From assembly GCA_007694935.1 (NCBI GenBank), contig REES01000036.1:1-64000 (forward strand): a DNA stretch of 64,000 nucleotides, read 5' to 3'. Within the stretch, counting starts at the first letter, position 1. Each line of letters opens with the position of its first letter. A program made the position numbers and the translations under genes. This DNA comes from Rhodospirillales bacterium. GTDB lineage: Bacteria > Pseudomonadota > Alphaproteobacteria > Rhodospirillales > Defluviicoccaceae. This document shows, piece by piece, positions 44,769-52,714 of the stretch. The notes beneath the pieces were generated by a model. It saw nothing but the letters and a program-made list of their open reading frames with translations. It was not told where the DNA came from and made no database searches.

Positions 44769-47700
44769 ATGGCCACACGCGACATCACCCGGCAGGCTCG
44801 ATCCCGAGCGAACCGCTACCAGGATCTGCACGCCCAGCAGGGCCGGCTGTTCACCGACGCCGACCAGATCGAACAGGCCGAGCTCCGGTTCGAGGCCGAG
44901 CGCCAGACCCGGATCGACACCATCGGCCCCTACGGCAGCCCCGACGGCGGCTTCCGCATCTCCAGTCCCACCGTGGTCGGCGGCCAGATTGATTTCACCA
45001 TCGGCGCCGGCGTGCTCTATCTCGGCGGCCTGCGGCTGGAGCGCCTGGCCGGGGAGACCTTCCGGCTACAATCGGACTGGCTCAACAATCCGGGTGCGGC
45101 GCCGCCGGGACCGGGCGAGACCCGGCGGGATCTGGCCGTGGCCCTGACGTGGTTGCAACCGGTCGCCGCCACCGAGGATCGGGAAACGCTCGAACCTGGA
45201 CTCGGCGGTCCCGATACCGCCGTCCGCCTGCGCCCGGTCACCCGCATCGTGCTGGTCGAGGGCGTCGCCGCCGATACCTGCGAGGACGCCTGGGCCGAGG
45301 TGGCCGATCGCTTCCACAGCGAGGGACTGGGAGCCATCGATCCGACCTTCGAGCTCATCCCCGACACCGCCATCACCATCGGCCTCGCCCCCGGCAGCGG
45401 CGGCGACGATCTGTGTGCGCCCGCCGTCGACGGTGGCTATCTCGGCGCCGAGAACCAAGCGATCCGGGTCACCTTGCTCGGCGGCGACCGCTTCATCTGG
45501 GGCTTCGACAATGCCGCCCCACTCTACCGCGTGGTCGTCGAGGCCGGCGGGACGACCATCCGCTTCCTCACCGAACCCAAGGACGCCCTGCATTGGCCGG
45601 CCCAGGGACAGACCATCGAGGTCATTCCCTGGGGCGCGGTGCTGGCCAACGGCGAGAAGCTCGCCGACGAGGGCACGCCCGGCCATTTCGCGCAAGTGGA
45701 GGGCGCCTACAATCCCGACACCCGCGAGATCACGTTGACCGCTGCGACGGCGGTCCCCGCCGGCTTCGGCACCGAGTGGCAAGGGCGGGCGGATGCCGCC
45801 GGCCTGCTGACGACGCGATACGGGCTGGAGCCGCTGGACGGCCCCTACTACTTCCTCCGGGTCTGGGATCGCGGCACAGATACCGGGCCGGAGCCGACCC
45901 TGCCGCTCCTGCCCGCGCCGGTTGCACTCGGGTCGACTGGCCTCACGGTCGCAGTGGTTGGTTCTGACCGGCGGCCGGGCGATCACGTCATCGTCGCCGC
46001 CCGCCCCGCCACGCCCGATGTCGTGCTGCCCTGGGAGCTTCTCACCGGCATTCCCCCCATGGGGATGCGGCGCTTCGCTGCCCCTCTCGCCCTGCTGGAA
46101 TGGAGCGGCGGGACGGGTACGGTGCTGCACGACTGCCGGCCGCCGTTCCAGCCGCTGACCCGCGTTCGCGGCTGCTGCACCTACACCGTCGGCGACGGGA
46201 CCACCAGCTTCGGTGATTTCAGCAGCATCCAGGCGGCGATCGATGCCTTGCCGGTTAGCGGTGGGCGGATCTGCGTCCTGCCCGGCCGGTTCTTTGAGCG
46301 CATTCGGCTCACCGACCTCCACGGCGTCCGCATCACCGGTTGCGGCCGCCGCTCGCGGATCGTCGCACCGGATGGCACGACCGACCCGCTGGTGCTCATC
46401 ACCGGCGGCAGCGGCATCCAGATCGACGACCTGGCCTTCGAATCCCCGTTCGGCCTCGCCATCGAGGCGCGCGGCCGACCGGAACAGGACCGGGTCATGC
46501 CGATCGAGGACCTCCGCCTGTTGCGCCTGATCATCGCCGCCCGCGATCGGGGCGCGATTGCCGCCCACTTCGTCGACGCCCTCACCATCGCCGAATGCGA
46601 AATCAGCATCGGCCTGCTGCAAGGCGATCTTGCCGCCGTCGCCCCGGCCGGACAGGCGCCGGCGGTGTTCGCTCAGGGCGACGACATGGTGATCGCCGAC
46701 AACGCAATCCGTACCGAAGGCGAACGGGCGATCGTCCGTGCCGCAGGCGGGCTGCAGATCGGTGGCGGATCGGACCATGTGCTGATCCGCAACAACGTCA
46801 TCGCCGGCGGCAACGGCAACGGCATCACCCTCGGCCACATCGTCATGCTGACCCGTGAGCAGGCGGCCAGGCTTGCCGACAACTACTGGCTCGTTGCTGT
46901 CGCCGACCCGCTGCCCGTCGGCAGCGCCATCACCATCGCCGACAACGGCTGCATCATCTACATCCCGCCCGGCACCGGTGGAGATCCCGATTCCGAACCC
47001 GAGCTGTTTCCGGTCTCCGGCGGCGATCTGTCGGACGTCGTGATCCGCGACAATCGGATAGCCGACATGGGCCTGTCGGGCATCGCCTCGCCGTTGGCGA
47101 TTTCTCCCCGCGGGCGGCGACCGGTGATGGTCACTGTCCGGGGGCTTCAGGTCGACCGCAACATCATCACCGGCTGCGCCCTGCTGGAGACGCCGGAGCT
47201 TCCCGCCGACATCCGTCTGTTCGTGGCTTTCGGCGGCATCTCCCTCCTGGTCGTCGAGATCGGTGTGTTCGCCGGCAACGTCGTGGAGGCCAACGGCCGC
47301 CGCCATATCGACGCCATTTGCGGCATCTCAGTGATCCGTGCCGAGAGTCTGTCGATCCTCGACAACCGGATCGTCGACAACGGGCCGCGCACGGACTCGG
47401 AAGGCACACCGCGCACCGGGCTCCGCGGCGGCATCCGCATCGGCCTTGCCGCACCGCAGTCGTCGAGCTTCTCCAGCGCTCAGGAGGTGGCGGCGATCCG
47501 CCGGTTGGATCAGCGCTTCGCGGCGGCGCGGACCCTCTCGGTCCCGGCCCTCACCATCCACGACAACGTCGTTCACCAGCCGGTCGGCAAGAGCCTGTCG
47601 GTGATGGGGGCCGGGCCGATGTCCATCGTCGGCAACCACTTCGCGAGCCAGGGCAACATGTCCGGCTCTCTCGAGTCCCTGTTTGCCGAGATCTTTGCAG

Positions 47701-48719
47701 TCGTAAGCCAGGGTGGCGGCGCCGGCGAGATCCTGTTCATCCTGGTGGAGCGCCTGCTCGGTACCGCGGTGACGGTGATCAACACCGGCATCTCCTCCGA
47801 GTTGATCGAGGGCCTGGCCATCCTGTCGTTGGCCAAGGGTCACTCGAACCACGGCATCGCCACCCACGAGGTCGCAGGCCCCCGGGTGCCCACCGAGGGC
47901 TGGGCCGGTGCCGCCCGGCTGATCCAGGGCGGCGCGGTCCTGTTCAACGACAATACGGTGATCCAGAATTTCCTCGACGGCACCCCCAGCCTGACCCTGT
48001 GCTCGGTCTTTGCGATGACCCTGGACGACCTGTCGGTCCAGGACAACGTGCTGGTTTCGCAGGTCGACTTCGGCACCGATTTCAGCATGATGAACCTGCT
48101 CGCTTTCGCGTGGTCGGTGCGGGCGTGCGGCAACCGCTTCCAGGAAACCTTGCTGCGCACGCTCAACTCCGCCGTCACCCTCGGCTTCTACAACGACACC
48201 AGCCATAACCAGGCCACCCACTGCATCGAAGTGAGAGGGCCGGCGGTCTTGCGGGTCGACGCGCCCAACCGCATCCTGATGGGAGCACTGCATCCGCTCG
48301 CCTGCGGCGGCTGCCTCAATCCTCCGTTCACCGGGCTCGCGATGGAGGCGCGCGATCAGAACGGCAACATCGTCACGCCGCGGCTTGAGACCATGATGGG
48401 GACCACGGGCCTCTGGTTCGGAACCCGCCTGTTGATCACGCTGCCGGGGACGGTGGAGCGGATCGATCTCGACCTGTTGGGGCAGGACGTTGCCGTGCAC
48501 GTCATGGCCCAAAGCGCGACCGGCACCGTTCAGGAACGCGTGCTCGAAGGCCTCGCCGGACCGGTGTCGCTGACCCTTGCGGGCAGCGGCATCAGCCAAA
48601 TTCGGATCGAGGCCAGCGCTGAGCGCATCTTGCTCACCCGACTCTGTACCGACCGGCCGCGGTTCGGCCCGGCCAGCGGTGCGGTATCCGGCAGCAGCTA
48701 CCTGGCATGGGGAGGTTGA
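44769..48719 (+). CDS. Large right-handed beta-helix protein, likely tail spike/adhesin
   Basis: This 1316-residue protein has an N-terminus (RANRYQDLHAQQGRLFTDAD) that resembles DUF6519-type proteins linked to eCIS. Residues about 480-1130 contain repeated short segments with Asp-Asn pairs (VLIRNNVIAGGNGNGITLG, VVIRDNRIADMGLSG, LSILDNRIVDNGP, LTIHDNVV), the pattern of pectate-lyase-like beta-helices. The C-terminal part forms beta strands. No catalytic residues are evident. It is the only spike- or fibre-sized protein in the locus besides the gpI-like gene, so target binding is likely. It lies 12 bases after that gene with an AGGAGAGA ribosome-binding sequence. Confidence 0.8.
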   Translation: MATRDITRQARSRANRYQDLHAQQGRLFTDADQIEQAELRFEAERQTRIDTIGPYGSPDGGFRISSPTVVGGQIDFTIGAGVLYLGGLRLERLAGETFRLQSDWLNNPGAAPPGPGETRRDLAVALTWLQPVAATEDRETLEPGLGGPDTAVRLRPVTRIVLVEGVAADTCEDAWAEVADRFHSEGLGAIDPTFELIPDTAITIGLAPGSGGDDLCAPAVDGGYLGAENQAIRVTLLGGDRFIWGFDNAAPLYRVVVEAGGTTIRFLTEPKDALHWPAQGQTIEVIPWGAVLANGEKLADEGTPGHFAQVEGAYNPDTREITLTAATAVPAGFGTEWQGRADAAGLLTTRYGLEPLDGPYYFLRVWDRGTDTGPEPTLPLLPAPVALGSTGLTVAVVGSDRRPGDHVIVAARPATPDVVLPWELLTGIPPMGMRRFAAPLALLEWSGGTGTVLHDCRPPFQPLTRVRGCCTYTVGDGTTSFGDFSSIQAAIDALPVSGGRICVLPGRFFERIRLTDLHGVRITGCGRRSRIVAPDGTTDPLVLITGGSGIQIDDLAFESPFGLAIEARGRPEQDRVMPIEDLRLLRLIIAARDRGAIAAHFVDALTIAECEISIGLLQGDLAAVAPAGQAPAVFAQGDDMVIADNAIRTEGERAIVRAAGGLQIGGGSDHVLIRNNVIAGGNGNGITLGHIVMLTREQAARLADNYWLVAVADPLPVGSAITIADNGCIIYIPPGTGGDPDSEPELFPVSGGDLSDVVIRDNRIADMGLSGIASPLAISPRGRRPVMVTVRGLQVDRNIITGCALLETPELPADIRLFVAFGGISLLVVEIGVFAGNVVEANGRRHIDAICGISVIRAESLSILDNRIVDNGPRTDSEGTPRTGLRGGIRIGLAAPQSSSFSSAQEVAAIRRLDQRFAAARTLSVPALTIHDNVVHQPVGKSLSVMGAGPMSIVGNHFASQGNMSGSLESLFAEIFAVVSQGGGAGEILFILVERLLGTAVTVINTGISSELIEGLAILSLAKGHSNHGIATHEVAGPRVPTEGWAGAARLIQGGAVLFNDNTVIQNFLDGTPSLTLCSVFAMTLDDLSVQDNVLVSQVDFGTDFSMMNLLAFAWSVRACGNRFQETLLRTLNSAVTLGFYNDTSHNQATHCIEVRGPAVLRVDAPNRILMGALHPLACGGCLNPPFTGLAMEARDQNGNIVTPRLETMMGTTGLWFGTRLLITLPGTVERIDLDLLGQDVAVHVMAQSATGTVQERVLEGLAGPVSLTLAGSGISQIRIEASAERILLTRLCTDRPRFGPASGAVSGSSYLAWGG

Positions 48720-48722
48720 CCA

Positions 48723-49421
48723 ATGACAACGCGCAGCAAGACCCCGACACCCGAGGACGCCCGGCGCATCGGCGACCTGTCGGCCCATGCCGCCGACCTC
48801 GCCCGGATCGGCACGCTGGACCTGTCCGCCCGGATCGAGCAGGCCATGTCGGAGGAAGCCGCGCTGGAGGCCGCTCGCCTGCGCTACAAGTACGCCGGCC
48901 GGCCGGGGATCGACACCGATCCAGGCGCAACGGCCCTTCGTCTGGGGGAGAGCTACGCCCGGCGGGCCCAGTCCCTCGCCACTGACGCCAAGGTTACCGA
49001 CGCTCGCCTGAAGGAAGCGGTGAAACGCGACCGCGTCGATCCCGAACGGCCCGAGGTGGCCCCGTTCACCGTCCGCATCATCGTCATGAAGGGCCGGCAA
49101 CCGGTTCCGGAGATCGCGGTCGGTCTGCTTGTCGGCAAGACCCTGGTGTCGCGCGGTCGTACCGATGACCGGGGCACAGCCATTCTGGAATACCAGGTCC
49201 CGAGGAGGGCGGAGGGTGGTCCTGCTCGTCGGGAGAGAGCCGCTGCCGCCCCCCCGTCAAGGAAGGACGTGTCGCGAGAGGCGGCCCGCGATGAACTCGG
49301 CGAACAAGTTGCGCTCACCGCCGTGGTGCTTGACGACAATGGGGAGGTGATCGCCGGCGCGCCGGTCGATGCCGAAATCAAGCCCGGCGGCTCCACCACC
49401 GTCCGGCTTGAGCTCGGCTAG
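48723..49421 (+). CDS. Hypothetical protein ending the eCIS run
   Basis: This 232-residue protein has a helical, charged first half. Around residues 118-230 there are strands such as VRIIVMKGRQPVPEIAVGLL and VVLDDNGEVIAGAPVDAEI, with a TDDRGTAILEY signature resembling carboxypeptidase-regulatory/CNA-B type beta sandwiches. An Arg/Glu/Pro insert divides it. It follows the beta-helix gene after three bases, so it is likely part of the same transcript and may support that protein. Confidence 0.6.
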   Translation: MTTRSKTPTPEDARRIGDLSAHAADLARIGTLDLSARIEQAMSEEAALEAARLRYKYAGRPGIDTDPGATALRLGESYARRAQSLATDAKVTDARLKEAVKRDRVDPERPEVAPFTVRIIVMKGRQPVPEIAVGLLVGKTLVSRGRTDDRGTAILEYQVPRRAEGGPARRERAAAAPPSRKDVSREAARDELGEQVALTAVVLDDNGEVIAGAPVDAEIKPGGSTTVRLELG

Positions 49422-49436
49422 CCGCCTGATCAGGCG

Positions 49437-50006
49437 ATGGAGTGCCCACCGGCGGATCGCCGTGGTGCGGTGTTCTTCGACCGCGACGGCGTGCTGAACG
49501 AGGACCGAGGCTACACCCATCGGATCGAGGACCTGCGGTGGATGCCCGGCGCGCGGGAAGCGGTGCGCGCCGTCAACCACAGCGGCCGCTTCGCCTTCGT
49601 TGTCACCAACCAGGCCGGCGTCGCCCGAGGCCTGTACCGCGAAGCGGCGATCCTGGCATTTCATGACGAGATGCAACGCCGCCTCGCCGACATCGGCGCC
49701 CGAATCGACGAGTACGCCTATTGCCCCCACCACCCGGATGGCATCGTCGCCGCCTTCAGCCAGCATTGCTCCTGCCGAAAGCCCGAACCGGGTATGATCC
49801 TTGCCCTGCTCAGCCGTTGGCCGGTGGACCCGCAGGCAAGCATGCTGATCGGCGACCGTGACAGCGACATCGCCGCGGCCAAGGCGGCGGGTATCGCCGC
49901 GCGGCTCTACCGCGGCGGCGATCTCCGAAGCTACATCGATCCGCCGGAAGGAACTGCCCAACCCCCGGCTTGCCTCAGGCCGCTTCAGCCGCCACGCCGT
50001 CGATGA
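49437..50006 (+). CDS. gmhB: HAD phosphatase, D-glycero-D-manno-heptose 1,7-bisphosphate 7-phosphatase type
   Basis: This 189-residue HAD-IIIA phosphatase shows the nucleophile motif [14 protein letters not shown] (residues about 13-26), motif [13 protein letters not shown], the zinc loop with CPHHPDG and [10 protein letters not shown], and motif [18 protein letters not shown]. It would remove phosphate in ADP-heptose synthesis for lipopolysaccharide core; the related histidinol phosphatase (HisB-N) is the main alternative. It starts 15 bases after the eCIS run, and its last 32 bases overlap clpB, which is convergent. Confidence 0.85.
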   Translation: MECPPADRRGAVFFDRDGVLNEDRGYTHRIEDLRWMPGAREAVRAVNHSGRFAFVVTNQAGVARGLYREAAILAFHDEMQRRLADIGARIDEYAYCPHHPDGIVAAFSQHCSCRKPEPGMILALLSRWPVDPQASMLIGDRDSDIAAAKAAGIAARLYRGGDLRSYIDPPEGTAQPPACLRPLQPPRRR

Positions 50007-52566
50007 TCAGCCCCCCCTCGCCCGCGCTCACCCGGACCGTCTGCCCGTCCTCGATCCGGCCCTCCAGGATCATGGTCGCGAGCGGGTTCTGCAACGACCG
50101 CTGGATGACCCGCTTCAGCGGTCGCGCGCCATACACCGGATCGTAGCCCGCCTGGGCCAGCCAGGCGACCGCGGCGCGATCGATCTCCAGGGTGATCTTC
50201 CGATCCTCCAGCAGGCGGCGCAGGTAGCCGAGCTGGATCTCGACGATGGCATCCATCTGCTCCGGGAACAGCCGGTGGAACAGGATCATCTCGTCCAGAC
50301 GGTTGAGGAACTCGGGCCGGAACGCGGCACGCACGATCGTCATCACCTGATCGCGCACGGCGGAGGAATCCTGCCCCTCCGACTGGGCCGCAAGAATGTC
50401 GCCGCCGAGGTTGGAGGTGAGCACGATCAGGGTGTTGCGGAAATCGACGGTACGGCCATGGCCGTCGGTGAGGCGGCCGTCGTCCAGCACCTGGAGCAGG
50501 ACGTTGAAAACGTCCGGGTGGGCCTTCTCCACCTCGTCGAACAGAATCACCTGATAGGGTCGCCGACGCACCGCCTCGGTCAGGGCGCCGCCCTCTTCGT
50601 AGCCGACGTAGCCCGGGGGTGCCCCGATCAGGCGGGCGACGGTGTGCTTCTCCATGTACTCGGACATGTCGATGCGGATCATCGCCGCCTCGTCGTCGAA
50701 CAGGAACTCCGCCAGGGCTTTGCACAGCTCGGTCTTGCCGACGCCGGTGGGCCCGAGGAACAGGAACGAGCCGATGGGACGGTTGATATCCTGCAAACCG
50801 GCGCGGGCGCGGCGGACCGCGTTGGCCACCGCCACCAGCGCCTCCTCCTGGCCGACCACCCGCTTGCGCAGGTTGTCTTCCATTTGGAGCAGCTTGGTCC
50901 GCTCCCCTTCCAGCATCTTCTCCACCGGCACGCCGGTCCACCGAGAGACGATATTGGCGACATGCTCCGCGGTCACCGCCTCCTGCACCATGCGGTGGTG
51001 TTCCGCCGCTTCGACGGCGGCCAGCCGGCGCTCCAGGTCCGGAATTACCGAATACTGCAGTTCCCCGGCCTTCTCGTACTGGCCTTCCCGCATATAGCGC
51101 TGGACGTTGAAGCGGGCCTGATCCAGTTCCTCCTTGATCCGGGTCGCCCCGGCCAACGCCTCCTTCTCGGCCCGCCACTGCCGGGTCATCTCATCGGAGC
51201 GCTGCTCCAGCTCGGCGAGTTCCTTCTCCAGCTTGACCAGCCGGTCCCGTGAGGCCTGGTCGTCCTCCTTCTTGAGGGCTTCCCGCTCGATCTTGAGCTG
51301 GATGATGCGCCGGTCCAGCTCATCGATCTCGTCGGGCTTTGAATCCACCTGCATGCGCAGCCGGCTCGCCGCTTCGTCCATCAAGTCGATGGCCTTGTCG
51401 GGGAGGAAGCGGTCGGCGATGTAGCGGTTGCTCAGGGTGGCGGCGGCGACGATGGCAGCATCGGCGATGCGCACCCCGTGATGAAGCTCGTACTTCTCCT
51501 TGAGGCCGCGGAGGATGGAGATGGTGTCTTCCACCGTCGGCTGGGAGACGAACACCGGCTGGAAGCGCCGGGCCAGCGCCGCGTCCTTTTCCACGTGCTT
51601 GCGGTACTCGTTCAAGGTGGTGGCGCCGATGCAGTGCAGTTCGCCCCGGGCCAGTGCGGGCTTGAGAAGGTTTGACGCGTCCATCGCCCCCTCGGCAGCC
51701 CCCGCGCCGACGATGGTGTGCATCTCGTCGATGAACAGGATGATCTCGCCCTCTGCCGCGGTGACCTCCTGCAGCACCGCCTTGAGCCGCTCCTCGAACT
51801 CGCCACGGAACTTGGCGCCGGCGACCAGGGCGCCCAGGTCCAGCACCATCAGCCGCTTCTCCTTGAGGGTCTCCGGCACGTCACCCTTGACGATGCGCTG
51901 CGCCAGTCCCTCGACGATGGCGGTCTTGCCGACCCCCGCCTCCCCGATCAGCACCGGGTTGTTCTTGGTCCGACGGGACAGCACCTGAATGGTCCGGCGG
52001 ATTTCCTCGTCCCGGCCGATCACCGGGTCGAGCTTGCCTTCCGCCGCGGCGGCAGTCAGGTCGCGAGCGTACTTCTTGAGGGCGTCATAACCCTCCTCGG
52101 CCGTGGCGCTGGTGGCCTTGCGGCCCTTGCGGACGTCCTCGATCGCCGCATTGAGCTTCTGCGCCGTCACCCCGGCCTCGGCCAGCACCTTGGCTGCGGG
52201 CGTGCCAGCCGCCAGGACAAGGGCGAGCAGCACGCGTTCGGCGGTGACGAAGCTGTCCCCGGCCTTCTCGGCAATCTGCTCCGCCTGCTCGAACAGCCGG
52301 GCGGTGTCGGCCGCAAGGTACACCTGTCCGGCGCCACTGCCCTGGACCTTGGCCAGCTTGGCCAGTTCCGCCTCGGTACCGGCCAGGGCCCTGGCCGGGT
52401 CGCCGCCGGCGGCGCGGATCAGGTTGGCGGCAAGCCCTTCCTTGTCGTCCAGCAGCACCTTGAGAATGTGCAGCGGCGTCAGTTGCTGGTTGTTACTGCG
52501 AAGCGCCAGGGTCTGGGCGGCCTGGATGAAGCCCTTGCTGCGCTCGGTATACTTCTCGAACTCCAT
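49975..52566 (-). CDS. clpB: Protein disaggregase ClpB
   Basis: This 863-residue Hsp100 chaperone dissolves protein aggregates with DnaK. It has the N-terminal repeat domain ([19 protein letters not shown]), a first P-loop GEAGVGKT around residue 205, the coiled-coil middle domain ([19 protein letters not shown] and following) that separates it from ClpA/C, and a second P-loop GPTGVGKT around residue 605. GGAGGG precedes the ATG. The family is usually controlled by heat-shock factors, but no clear sigma32 promoter is seen upstream. Confidence 0.97.
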   Translation of the reverse strand: MEFEKYTERSKGFIQAAQTLALRSNNQQLTPLHILKVLLDDKEGLAANLIRAAGGDPARALAGTEAELAKLAKVQGSGAGQVYLAADTARLFEQAEQIAEKAGDSFVTAERVLLALVLAAGTPAAKVLAEAGVTAQKLNAAIEDVRKGRKATSATAEEGYDALKKYARDLTAAAAEGKLDPVIGRDEEIRRTIQVLSRRTKNNPVLIGEAGVGKTAIVEGLAQRIVKGDVPETLKEKRLMVLDLGALVAGAKFRGEFEERLKAVLQEVTAAEGEIILFIDEMHTIVGAGAAEGAMDASNLLKPALARGELHCIGATTLNEYRKHVEKDAALARRFQPVFVSQPTVEDTISILRGLKEKYELHHGVRIADAAIVAAATLSNRYIADRFLPDKAIDLMDEAASRLRMQVDSKPDEIDELDRRIIQLKIEREALKKEDDQASRDRLVKLEKELAELEQRSDEMTRQWRAEKEALAGATRIKEELDQARFNVQRYMREGQYEKAGELQYSVIPDLERRLAAVEAAEHHRMVQEAVTAEHVANIVSRWTGVPVEKMLEGERTKLLQMEDNLRKRVVGQEEALVAVANAVRRARAGLQDINRPIGSFLFLGPTGVGKTELCKALAEFLFDDEAAMIRIDMSEYMEKHTVARLIGAPPGYVGYEEGGALTEAVRRRPYQVILFDEVEKAHPDVFNVLLQVLDDGRLTDGHGRTVDFRNTLIVLTSNLGGDILAAQSEGQDSSAVRDQVMTIVRAAFRPEFLNRLDEMILFHRLFPEQMDAIVEIQLGYLRRLLEDRKITLEIDRAAVAWLAQAGYDPVYGARPLKRVIQRSLQNPLATMILEGRIEDGQTVRVSAGEGGLIIDGVAAEAA

Positions 52567-52714
52567 AATCGCGAAACCCTCCTACCCGACAGGGCCGGGC
52601 GCGCCTCCGCGAGGCCGCGCGAAGCCCCTCAAACTGCTATGGTTTCGTCGACAGATATGGCCGGCTGCCGACGCCCTGCAAGCGGCTCTTCGCCCGTGCT
52701 GCGCGGCCCGGTGC

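Larger units (their letters stand above)
18218..49421 (+). other. Extracellular contractile injection system (eCIS) gene cluster
   Basis: The genes described individually form a 31-kb block, same strand, with four-base overlaps at most junctions. It has sheath, tube, cap, AAA+ ATPase, hub, spike, PAAR, gp25, two J-like wedges and DUF4157 proteins, but no capsid, terminase, portal, integrase or lysis genes. The combination of DUF4157, DUF4255 and the Afp15-type ATPase is diagnostic of eCIS rather than a type VI secretion system, which needs membrane-complex genes (TssJLM), or a prophage. Tape measure and canonical fibre are not recognised. Confidence 0.9.

Noticed and set aside
42456-44831. 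A 791-codon minus-strand frame opposite the gpI-like gene, and similar ones opposite other eCIS genes (for example 18293-20731 and 45066-47306)
   Set aside because: They have no domain and low-complexity Gly/Arg/His composition, and the plus-strand genes form a coherent operon.
18218-49421. Prophage or phage-tail bacteriocin interpretation
   Set aside because: There is no capsid, terminase, portal, integrase, holin or endolysin, while DUF4157, DUF4255 and an Afp15-type ATPase are present.
18218-49421. Type VI secretion system interpretation
   Set aside because: Membrane-complex genes (TssJ, TssL, TssM) and ClpV are absent, and the sheath is a single chain. The clpB gene nearby has the ClpB layout, not ClpV.
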